Shown piece after piece: positions 35,501 to 45,126 of a DNA stretch of 64,000 nucleotides (its first letter is position 1; each line of letters opens with the position of its first letter). Origin of the DNA: Lobulomyces angularis (taxonomy: Eukaryota > Chytridiomycota > Chytridiomycetes > Lobulomycetales > Lobulomycetaceae); NCBI GenBank assembly GCA_027604685.1, contig JADHYX010000021.1, forward strand, positions 537-64,536. The letters run 5' to 3'. The position numbers and the translations under genes are program-made. A model generated the notes under the pieces. That model worked only from the letters and a program-made list of their open reading frames with translations. It made no database searches and was not told the DNA's origin.

Positions 35501-36900
35501 AAGGTCTTAAAAGGCTGTGTTCACCGAGTGGTTTTAAAGGGAGAAACTGTTTATTTAGATGGTGCATTTTTTGGAAAGAAATTTGGTGCCGATGTTTTTA
35601 GCAACGTTCCTAAACCTGTGGTTACCTCAGTCAAAGCTGCAACGGTTCACTTTGAAAAAGATTATCCTAAGAGCCCTCGCCATCCAGGTTCAATTACAAA
35701 TTTACAATATGAGCCTGTTAAGAATGTTATTGAGTTACCAAATTTAATGAGAAGTAGCACTGCTGCAGATCAAGAAGAAGTCAATGTGCAGACTGGTGTT
35801 GCTGAAATATCAAGACAAGGTTATATTGCAGAAGTTCCAATTTCTATTTCTTCATTGGTGTCTAGGTCCCCATTTTACAGAAAGCACGTCCTTTCAGTTC
35901 AACAATTTTCCAGAAGTGACCTACACGTATTGTTTGGAGTTGCACAAGAGTTAAGAACCATTGTGGACCGTCAAGGGTCGGTTGATCTTCTAAAAGGAAA
36001 AGTTATGTGTGCAGCATTTTACGAACCTAGCACAAGAACTAGCTCAAGTTTCCAGGCGGCGATGCTGAGACTGGGTGGTAGCGTTGTCAGTATTAATGAA
36101 TCAAGCAGTAGTGTTGCTAAAGGAGAGACATTGCCAGATACAGTGAGAACTTTACAAGCTTACGGTGATATTATCGTTTTGCGACATCCACAACCTGGTA
36201 GCTCGAACGTTGCTGCTAAATATTCTTCAGTTCCTATCATTAATGCTGGAGATGGTATTGGTGAACACCCTACTCAGGTATAACAAAAAAAAAATTTTTT
36301 TTTATGTTACTTATTTTATTTCTGTAAAAAAAGGCTTTTTTAGATATATTTACTATAAGGGAGGAATTAGGTACCGTCAATGGTTTAACAATCACAATTG
36401 TTGGCGATTTAAAAAATGGAAGAACTGTCCATAGTTTAGTCAAGCTGTTAGCCCTGTATGATGTGAAACTTAACTATGTTTCACCAGAAACTTTAAAAAT
36501 GCCTCATGAAATTAAAGAGAAGCTGAATTTATTGGGAGTTAAACAGAACGAATATAACAATTTAGATGATGTAATTGGCATAAGTGATGTAGTCTATGTA
36601 ACAAGAATTCAAAAAGAAAGATTTTCCAACTTGGATGACTACGAGAGGGTTAAAGGAACATTTATTATTACAAATAAACTTCTACAGAGAGCAAAAAGAC
36701 ACATGATAGTTATGCATCCTTTACCAAGAGTTAACGAAATCGATTATGAAGTTGACTTTGATCAAAGGGCAGCATACTTTAGACAGATGAAATATGGTCT
36801 TTTTGTTAGGATGGCTTTGTTGGCTTTAGGTAACTTTTTAATTAATTTTTTTTTTTAGTTTTTACTCAATTTTTTTTTAGTGTGTGGCCGAAGTAATTAA
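29526..36900 (+). CDS. URA2: CAD/URA2: glutamine-dependent CPSase + pseudo-DHOase + ATCase
   Basis: Fourteen exons (29526-29679, 29752-30090, 30133-30524, 30601-31098, 31146-31302, 31346-31428, 31476-31832, 31880-32128, 32168-32292, 32351-32683, 32730-32893, 32943-36277, 36334-36829, 36881-36900) encode 2233 residues; yeast Ura2 has 2214. It makes carbamoyl phosphate and then carbamoyl aspartate, the first two pyrimidine steps. The glutaminase domain has GICLGHQL (Cys about 305) and QFHPE (His about 389). Two ATP-grasp synthetase halves follow ([20 protein letters not shown] at 437; [19 protein letters not shown] near 970), then an MGS-like region. The dihydroorotase-like domain (about 1440-1840) reads [11 protein letters not shown] where active enzymes have LPGLIDVHVHLR, so it is inactive. 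ATCase has [12 protein letters not shown] and [10 protein letters not shown]. The last exon adds only 7 residues. Confidence 0.97.
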
Positions 36901-37327
36901 AACATTAGATATCTTTACTAGCTTTTTTAACTTTTATTACTTTTTATTTAAAAATTTTCTTTTATTTTTCCTGTAATTGTTATGACTCATTTTAAATGCT
37001 TCTTGTAAAAAATTAAAACATAATCTAATAGTATTTTTTTCCCTTATTATAATTTCTAATAGTTACTTTTTTTTTATAAAGTTATCCCCTTATTCCAAAT
37101 TGTTTAAATCAGTGGCGCAGTAATTAACCAATCAAAAAATTAAACAAGCAGATTATCATTTGCAGAATAATAAACAATAACAAACAAAAAAATAAAAAAA
37201 ACCGTTAAATTTAAAAAAAAAATTTAATTTCCATATAGAAAAGATTAAGATTTTTTTTTTTGCTGAAGGCTCTTTTATAAAATTCACTTCAAAAAAAAAA
37301 GAAAATACTATAAAAAAAAAAAAAAAA
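36901..37327. other. Spacer between URA2 and CFAP91
   Basis: 427 bp, head-to-tail genes on the plus strand. Extremely AT-rich, ending in long A runs just before the CFAP91 start. No gene seen. Confidence 0.5.
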
Positions 37328-40300
37328 ATGGTCTATACACAATTAAAAATTCGTCAGGATAGAAAGTTAGATTACTATTATGGTATAAAAATTAAAAATA
37401 AAAAAATTAATGAGGATTACTCTTAACAATAATTATTCAACCTATCACTAGATCAAAACTTTCAAGTGTCTAGTAAAACAGATCACACAAAAGCGGTTAA
37501 TGCAACAAAATCCTATACTCTGGTGATTAATCCAATTCATGAAAATATGTTTTCAAATTTGTCTCATTATCCAAACACTGAATATAAAATTAATTATGCT
37601 GTGCAAAAAGTTGATAAAAATTTTAGTCTAGAACAAAAGCAACAGCTTTTTGAGCATGGTCAACCTGTTACATTTAATAGTAATGATGTAAAAGGTGCCG
37701 ATAGATATAGATATTTTAAAAGGTAAAAACATCACAAAATAATGTGTTTGGAAAAAAAAAAAAAAAGGAAAAAACATTTAACAATTAATTTTTAGACCTT
37801 TACTACCATACACTACCTCAATAGGTACAACAATACTGTACAGTAAACCCTTAGAACAAAACGTGGAAGTGCAAGTTTCTTCTACTCACGTTGCAAAAAC
37901 TACAGAACCAGCTCACAAAACTATCTCAGTTCAAACAATATATAGAGAATCTGACGCACAAACTGACCCCTACAGTCCAGATTATATACTTAATAAGTCG
38001 CTACCAACACCAGAGCTGCTTGCCCTCGGTAATTTAAAGTGGAATCAGGGATTACCATGTGGAAGGGAAGAAATTGAGATGATTGAAAGAGCTAGAGCAA
38101 AAAGAGCTTGGGAAGCAAGTTTACCGGTGGTAAAAGACAAGGCAAGTTTTGAACTAAGGCTAAAGATGATGGAAGAAATGGAATTGAAAGAGTGGAGGGA
38201 AAGGGAAGAAGAAATTAAAAGGTAAAATATATTTTTTTTTTAGGAAAACGCATTGCATTATCGTTATCTAACTTAATCAATAATTTTTGCATATTCAGAA
38301 TTCAAAATGCAAGGCTAGTCATTTTGGAGCAAGTTTTAAGAAAAAGAGAAGCTGAAATAGAAGAAAATAACGTTAGTAAAGTAGAAAAGATTTGGAAAAA
38401 AAAAATGCAAGAAAGAGAAGCGTTTTTGGACCATATCCAAAAAAAAAGAATCAAAGGTATTTTATTAATATTAGGGAATGTAAAATTTGTTTTTAATAAA
38501 AAAAATAAAAAATTAATTGAATTATAGCTATGAGAAAGTTAACAGAAAAAAGACAGCTTGTGGAGGGTTCAAAAAAAAAGGATATTATTGGAAAATACGC
38601 AGATTTCGGTTCAGACGTAAAAAAGTTTTAAGATTGAAGACAACTAAAAAAAAAAATGTGTCGTTTTAATTTTTAGATTTATGCGCCAAGAATAAGAGAT
38701 GGTTTAAGAACGGAAAAATGTTCCAAAATCATAGATGTTGTTACAAAGCGTGTTCAAGAAAGTGGTATAAATAAATGTTTTTTTAATTGTTTTTTGACAT
38801 AATAACATTTAAATTTAACAACGGAAATTTTTTAGGAATTGAAAAGATAGAAAAACAAATTCCTGAAAAAGTATTTGTTCCTGACACATCTGTTAATGTG
38901 GATAAAACAAGAACGGTACAATTTTTTTTTTTGAAATATTTTAGATGTTCATTTTTCATTGCAAAATTTATAGCAAATACAGAGGGAGCAGCAATTAAAG
39001 TTATTGGAGAATATGATAATGGCTTCTATAGAGAAGCAGGCAGTGGCGACCAGTCATTCTAAAACCGGCAAGGAACATGGAAAACATGTTAATGCAATGG
39101 AAGGATTAAAATTCGCTCAAAAAATTAACAATGTATCAATAAAACCAAAAACTCCAGCTGTTGATCCCAACAAGTAAAAATTTTAAAAAAAAGTACAAAA
39201 TTTTTTTTAATTAATTTTTTTTTTTTTTTTATTGTAAGTTCTGAAGAAAACAGAAAATTTGAAAGCGCCATACTGCTGCAAAGATTTATCAGAGGTAGAA
39301 TTAATCAAATGATGATGTATGAAGGAAAGGAAAGAAGATTACAGTTAATTATGGAGTTACGATCACGTCAAGAGCTAAAAAAAATTCGAAGAGACCTCGG
39401 CATACCAGTTGAGGAGGAAGATGAGGAGGAAGAAGAAGCAGTAGAGGAAGAAATAATGGACGAAGCTGGCAGAATTAAAGGGGAGATTTCAGACAGTGAC
39501 GAGTCTAAACCTTCAACAGCAAAATCCGATGAAGATAAGTTCGATAATTCGTTCAAGGAAAATACGGTAAATAAAATATGATAATTATGTTTAAAATAAA
39601 TTAGCATGCAGAAATTTTTTAAAAACAACTCTCTGAAAAATTCACTAAATTATTTTTTTATTTTAGTCTGATATATTGTCTAATTCAACTAAATCAAGAA
39701 GTATTGTACGTAAATACAAAAAAAATTCAAGTTTTATTTTATTCTTTAAACTAATTAGATTGATATGATTTCCAAGCAACACGATACTTCCTCAAAAAAT
39801 CTTCAGAGAAGAAAAAGTTTTATTATGCGACCAGCAATTGGTAGTAAATTAGATGGTGGTAGAAGAAAGAGTACGTTTAGAAGTACTCAATCGTTGCTGG
39901 AAGACTTGGAAATTTGTAATATCGAGGAACAGTTAGATAGTAGTGTAAACAAACATGCCATGTACGAATTTTTGGAAGAAACCGATGTTACTCAAGATAA
40001 CGTTAAAAGAAGCCTTTCTGATCATTTTGACGCTAATATTAAAAGCGAGTATATTGGAAAGACTTTTGACTTCTTGACGAAAGAGTTAACGCGACTACGT
40101 CAAGAAAAAAAAATCAGTGCTGTTGTTAAGCTCGCCGAACGTACCAGGAGGATGAGGGAAGCAAAAGAAAACGGTTAATAGAAATAATATATAAAAATTA
40201 AGAAATTCCAATTTTTTTTTGCTAACTTTCTTTTTTTTTGTATATCCATAGGTTCGAGGGAGCAAGAAGCAAAATTAATTAAAATAGAGGACGAAGTATT

Positions 40301-41264
40301 TAAACAAATAATGGAAGTTAATCAAGAAAGTGTAGAGAGTTATCTGATAGAATTAATTAACTCTTCAATAGAAACTCAAAGTTCTAATCAAGCCCGAGAA
40401 AAAGTTTCTAATTTTATATCGAAAATTAACAATTTAGTCGATGAATTAGAAGGAAAAACCGACTTTGAAAAAAGGATTGGCTACAGTCAATCGAACTCTC
40501 ATGAAATCAAAGACTTTAAGGACGATGCACAAATAACAGAATCAAAGCCTAAGCAGCAAGAAATTGTATTAAAAAAAGAAAATAAGCTGGTTCAACTTGA
40601 CCCTCTTCAACGAGAGGTTGAAGAGAAAGATATGAAAAATATTACTGTTGTTGAGGAAAATGTAATTAATGAGTGTGTTTCCTCTTTTTTGATACCTTTA
40701 ATTGACAAGCAAGTGCGTCAAGCAAATGGTATTCATTTCACATCTTTCATTTCTAATAACTTTATTCATATAGACGAAAGAATAAATCAAAAATATCTAC
40801 TGGCTGCACATCAAACGATTCAGAATGATTTGATTAGTAATGTAGAGAAAAATCTTTTAAAATTGAGAAGTGAAGGAATTATCAGTAAAAATCCTATTCT
40901 AGTCTGCAATTCACCACCAGACACTTCCACCGAAAAGCCAAAAAACATTTTTAATACCTTTTCTCGAGCAGCATCTGCACAAGAGAATAAGAATACAATT
41001 TTACCTGACTTGTCAAAAACCTCTACACGTGGTGAAAAAATGGTTCCTAACAAATCTGTTTTTAAATCAAAATCTCTCACTACAACCAACGATTTTTCAA
41101 AAAGTAAAAGTTTTTCTTATCAAGATAAAGTTTCTTTAAATGTAAATAGCGGTGCTGACGACAATAATAAAAAAAATTTTAATGGCAACAAAATTACTTC
41201 TACCACTTCAAGTAGAAAATCAACACCAGATAATAAGAAAAATTCAACTGCAGGAAAAAAATAA
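37328..41264 (+). CDS. CFAP91: Cilia/flagella-associated protein 91 (MAATS1)
   Basis: Twelve exons (37328-37382, 37452-37722, 37796-38221, 38299-38456, 38528-38616, 38677-38764, 38836-38915, 38974-39173, 39239-39566, 39667-39705, 39759-40173, 40252-41264) encode 1053 residues. CFAP91/AAT1 is a scaffold of the calmodulin- and spoke-associated complex at the base of radial spokes in motile axonemes. The MAATS1 signature is strong: ISVQTIYRESDAQTDPYSP, PELLALGNLKWNQGLP, EMIERARAKRAWEASLP, KMMEEMELKEWREREEEI, RKLTEKRQLVEG and GKYADFGSDVYAPR. An IQ-like helix (AILLQRFIRGRINQ) fits calmodulin binding. The C-terminal third is acidic, then Ser/Thr-rich, and not clearly conserved. Human CFAP91 has 767 residues, so this form is longer. 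Its presence implies a flagellated life stage. Confidence 0.93.
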
Positions 41265-41478
41265 AACAAACAAATAATAATAATATTAAATGTATCCATA
41301 ATTAATATAATAAAATCTGTAAATAAGTTAAATACTAAATTAAAAAATCATTATGGAAATTCATTTATGTATTTCACCAGAAAAAAGACTATATAAATTA
41401 ATTTAATTTACTATTTGAAAATTTTGTAAAAAAATGAGAAACAAATGGTTATTTAAATATTTAAACTTTAATATAAAA

Positions 41479-43181
41479 TTAAAATGACGGTACTGTCAAA
41501 AGCTGCATCTTTGTAGTTGTTCCTTCTAAGAACCCAATAACTTGTCCACTGGTAATCACTACTATGTCGCCAGCTTTAGTTAACCCCAAACTAACGGCAT
41601 ATTTCAAAGTTTCGTTTACAATATCAGAGTCAGTGCCTTTATGGTGGTAGGGGACCACACCAAAACAAAGATTCAATTGCTTTGCAGTCTGTGGCATCAT
41701 TGTTGCTCCAATAATTGTAATTTCTGGGCGATCTAAAATTTTTGATTAAAGATTCGTATAAAAAAAATTACATTTGGCAACTAATCTAGCAGTGCCACCT
41801 AACTCAGTGAAGCAAACAATCAGCTTTGCTCCAACTTGTCTTGCACAGGTTACTGCCGAAGAAGCAATGGATTCAGAAACTGCAATTGGTTTTGGCTGCG
41901 ATCTCATCATTTTCTGTTGATATTCTAAGTAATTGGTTTGATTTTCAGCTTGATATGCGATTTTCCTCATTGTTTGAATAGTTTCAATTACATATTTTCC
42001 AACGGCAGTTTCTGCACTTAAAACGAAACCGTCAGTTCCATCTGCAACTGCGTTGGAAACATCAGCTGCTTCACTACGACTTGGCCTAGGTCTAGTGGTC
42101 ATACTTTCCAAAACTTGAAAAAGATAATTCAGTAAACTTAATATTAGTTCAAAACACCTTGATTAGCAATCACAACAGGTTTACCAGCAGCGTTGCATTC
42201 AGCAATCATCTTTTTTTGGGCAACTGGAACAAATTCTGCGTCTAGCTCTGCTCCCAAATAGCCTCTATCAATTACAATCAAATCTGCCATGCTTAAAATG
42301 CTACTGAAATTAGTTACACCTCTTGAATTTTCAATTTTAGCAATTAATCTAATTTTTGAATCTCCTAACAGCAATCTGTTGACAACAAAGAAAAAAACCA
42401 ATTTGAACATTATATCCAAAAATTATAATTGCCTTACCTCAATTCTTCTACATCGGAAACATCCCTAATACAGGATATTGACAGAAAATCACATTTGTTT
42501 TCCATTGCGAACTGAATGTCCAGTTTATCTTTCTGAGTTATTGTTGCTAAATCTAAAAAGTGTCTTGGAAGGTTAATTCCTTTATTTTCACCCAACCAAC
42601 CTAAGGAATTAAAACATTAAACACAATGAGCAATTTTCAAAACTTGAAAAAATTCAGTACCACTATTGTCAACTTTGCACAAGACACCTTCTTCAACTCT
42701 TTCGACAACAGTAAAACATAACATACCATCATCCACATAAATTTTATCCCCAGATCGAACAATATGTTCGCTATAACTTGTTGCACAGCGTGTATTATCC
42801 CCAACAGCATTTGGGTCATTCAAAAAGGTAAAATCTTGACCTTCTTCTAAAAAGACTGGTTTGCCTTCCACCAGTTTCCCACACCTAATTTTTGGGCCAT
42901 TAACATCGACCCAAATACCGATTTCATCAGCACACGCTAAAGATCTAATGTTGCTAATGATTTCTTTGGCAAATTCCCTTGACATATGAGTCATATTCAA
43001 TCTTAAAACATGTACACCATTATCAATCATTTTCTGAAGTACTTCTTTTGAGCAGCTTGAGGGACCAATAGTAGCAACTGGAAAAGGTTTAAAATTACAA
43101 ATGTTGTGTCTTAAAATATTAAAAACCTATTTTTGACCTTAGGTTAGTTTCATGTAAATAATTTGGAGAGGATTTGGGCAT
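41479..43181 (-). CDS. Pyruvate kinase homologue with altered active site
   Basis: Six exons (43181-43127, 43077-42661, 42600-42438, 42375-42158, 42113-41772, 41732-41479) give 482 residues, normal length. The fold is clear: IVATIGPSS, VLRLNMTH, DVNGPKIRCG, a B domain, LIAKIENSRGV, VLESMTTRPRPSRSEAADV, DGTDGFVLSAETAVGKY and a C-domain ending near GFLEGTTTKMQ. Against the usual catalytic set: Arg44, Asn46, Asp76, Lys225 and Glu227 are kept. The ARGDLG loop reads DRGYLG (Mg-binding Asp to Tyr251). The ATQMLESM Thr is Asn283, and the DTKGP Thr is Val77. These replaced positions coordinate metal or potassium and act in catalysis in muscle enzyme (established), so activity is probably lost or much reduced. 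Fungi with one pyruvate kinase would have the canonical gene elsewhere; this looks like a diverged paralogue. Confidence 0.88.
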
Positions 43182-43738
43182 TTTGTTAAAAAAAAGGTTG
43201 TAATTTTTAAGTTTCAAAGTTAATTGTTCAACACCTTCAGTCATCTGTGTAACCACAACTCCAGATTATCAAATTAGAATCTCACCCAATTTATAGACCT
43301 GCAAAGATAAGATTGTTGATGACAAGATAAGCTTTATGGAATTGCAGATAAGTATCTGAAAATTGTTGGTGCGATGATCCCGCTAGGATTTGTTAACTAC
43401 GAAATTTAATTCTTATTTGATCAACAGTGATTATATTCAAAAAAAAGAACTATTATAATTTGTTTCAAACGCCAAAAAATTGGTAATGAGAAATATGAAT
43501 TGTATTCAATGGTTTTCACTGAAGGAGTATAGAACTTACGATCTTTTGCTTTAGATTTTATGAACCTAGTTTATTGGTTCTTAAAAGTTTTGATATTCCA
43601 ATTGCGAATTGAAAGTAATGATTAATAACTGTTTACCAAGTTACTACAAATTTAAAATCCTTTTTAAACAGAATTTACAAGTGTTTAAATAAATATACAT
43701 TGTAAGTTTGTTCTAAAGTTTGAATTTATAGAACAGCA
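43182..43738. other. Intergenic sequence upstream of transposon relic
   Basis: 557 bp between the pyruvate-kinase homologue start and the transposase relic. It is less homopolymeric than other spacers and may include the 5' part of the decayed element, but no inverted-repeat end or gene is visible. Confidence 0.4.
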
Positions 43739-44440
43739 ATGGTTAAATTTGAATTTTGGGTTTGGTTACATCAACTTCCTCAATTCAATAGGTGTGCAGT
43801 ACCACAACGAAAAAGTCACACTATAAGTGTTGGGCTGCAAATCAAAAAAGTTCAAAGGGACAACCCAGAACAGAGCCGTATTAAAACCGAATTAAATGAG
43901 GTATTTAGTTCAGAAACTCTAGTTGTTTCAGAAACAACAATCCGAAGTTCCTCAATAATAGCAATCTTGCTCAAATTAAGTTATTAAAGAAACCTTTATA
44001 AAGTAGGTGAAAAAAAACAATGCAGAGTAGAATTTGTTAAACAACATATGGTGGATTTGGGATTCATGAAACAATGTACTCGGATGATACTACAGTTAGA
44101 ATGCTTTAGAAAGGGTAAAAATATCCATTTTCCATGTCATTCAAGTGTAGCTAAAGGAAATGTACCATCAAATCTGCAAATTCAACAATATAAATGTTTT
44201 GCCCAACTTGCAGCCTTAGAAGGCAACCAAAACCAATGTACCTGTAGAGATATTCTTCAAGGTATACCCTTTACCTGTAATTACAGCTGCCAGAAAGAAG
44301 TTTGGTATAGATATGGTATTTTATGCAAGAGATCATAAAACAAAGTTTTCTCCCCCAGAACAATATTCCAACCCTTGATTAGTCTCCACAGGTGCGGATA
44401 TGAATCCTATGGAGAACTTATTTAATTAGTTTAGTATATC
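43739..44440 (+). mobile_element. Decayed Tc1/mariner-type transposase relic
   Basis: Three reading frames carry successive pieces of a Tc1/mariner-like transposase. First is a helix-turn-helix region from 43739 (QIKKVQRDNPEQSRIKTELN ... LVVSETTIR). Next, in another frame from about 43987, comes RNLYKVGEKKQCRVEFVKQH, resembling the RKPxLTxKHRxARLxFAxxH block. Near 44300 is ARDHKTKFSPPEQ, and at about 44392 is STGADMNPMENLFN, matching the DLNPIENLW motif of the DDE domain. Frameshifts and stops (for example the TAA at 43985 and TAG inside the last block) show that it cannot be translated as one protein. No clear terminal inverted repeats or TA duplication could be found. Old, inactive copy. 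Confidence 0.7.
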
Positions 44441-44502
44441 TCTGTTAAAAATTGGTGTAACATTATTGTTGTCAAGATTTGTCCTCAAGACACAGTAGTA
44501 AT

Positions 44503-44516
44503 TTTTCAGTGCAAAT
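44503..44516. repeat. 14-bp direct repeat, copy 1
   Basis: TTTTCAGTGCAAAT occurs here and again at 45082-45095, in the same orientation 579 bp apart; the flanks (TTTTTC a few bases later) also match. CAGTGCAAA resembles ends of some Tc1-family elements, so one or both may be remnants of transposon termini. Inference only. Confidence 0.4.
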
Positions 44517-44790
44517 ATTTTTCATAGTTAATTAAAATAAAATAAAACTGTTATTTAAAAGGAGTAAGAGATTCAACTTAACTGGTTGATGTTACTATAA
44601 TGCTTGTACATTCAATTTTAAAGAGTTTTTATTATTGAATAATCTATTTTCTTTTGTGTACATCAGTTATGACTTGTCCTTGACCTGAAAGTACATTGTA
44701 ATGATAAAGCTGCTGAATTGAAGAAATGGAGTTTCTGCCAAAAGGTTTTTGTGGCATCTTTGTTGCCAATAAAATATCAAGAAAATAACT

Positions 44791-44804
44791 ATTATCATGA
44801 TAAT
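44791..44804. repeat. 14-bp perfect palindrome
   Basis: ATTATCATGATAAT is its own reverse complement. It lies just before the 23-bp tandem repeat in the debris region; significance unknown. Confidence 0.4.
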
Positions 44805-44812
44805 ATGATTAA

Positions 44813-44881
44813 TTGCTTATTAAACCATGATTAGGTTGCTTGTTAAACTATAACTGATTTGCTTATTAAACTATCACTTGA
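44813..44881. repeat. Three tandem 23-bp units
   Basis: Units at 44813-44835, 44836-44858 and 44859-44881 follow the pattern TTGCTTrTTAAACyATnA plus five variable bases. They lie between the transposon relic and the next gene, next to the cullin-like fragment. Confidence 0.65.
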
Positions 44882-45054
44882 GTTGTCAAATGGTGCTTCC
44901 CTGTTGATTTCCTCCATTCAAGTTTTTGATCCTTCTCATACTTTTCAAAATATCTTTTCATCTCCTTACTTTTAGGTAAGTACTGTGGATAGTCAAAGTT
45001 GATCCAGATCTTGTCCGAGGTGCCACTTTGATCCAGAAACCAAAAACTCCTCAA
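44866..45054 (-). pseudogene. Isolated cullin/APC2-like exon fragment
   Basis: A 62-codon minus-strand frame without visible partner exons. Its spacing resembles the part of cullin and APC2 proteins after the cullin-repeat helices: SFWF, then YPQYLPKSKEMKRYFEKYE, then DQKLEWRKSTG. The intact CUL3 of this window has YFWP-like [21 protein letters not shown] and [11 protein letters not shown] at matching spacing. The acidic KYEKDQKLEW is nearer to APC2 than to CUL3. No continuation is seen upstream (the leader of the gene at 45127) or downstream (tandem repeat), so I read it as a gene fragment moved into or left in this debris region. The similarity is judged by eye and may be wrong. Confidence 0.35.
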
Positions 45055-45081
45055 AATTTTTTTTTTATTTAAATATCAACG

Positions 45082-45095
45082 TTTTCAGTGCAAAT
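45082..45095. repeat. 14-bp direct repeat, copy 2
   Basis: Second copy of TTTTCAGTGCAAAT, 32 bp before the start of the VGS-repeat membrane protein and so probably within its 5' leader or promoter. Confidence 0.4.
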
Positions 45096-45126
45096 TTATT
45101 TTTCAAAAATAAACTTAATAAAAAAA

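Noticed and set aside
34440..35640. Active dihydroorotase inside the URA2 protein
   Set aside because: The HxH metal motif is absent (INIQSF instead of IDVHVH), so the domain is structural only.
43739..43987. An 82-codon ATG frame as a real gene
   Set aside because: Its content matches the helix-turn-helix part of a broken Tc1-like transposase and it stops before the catalytic region.
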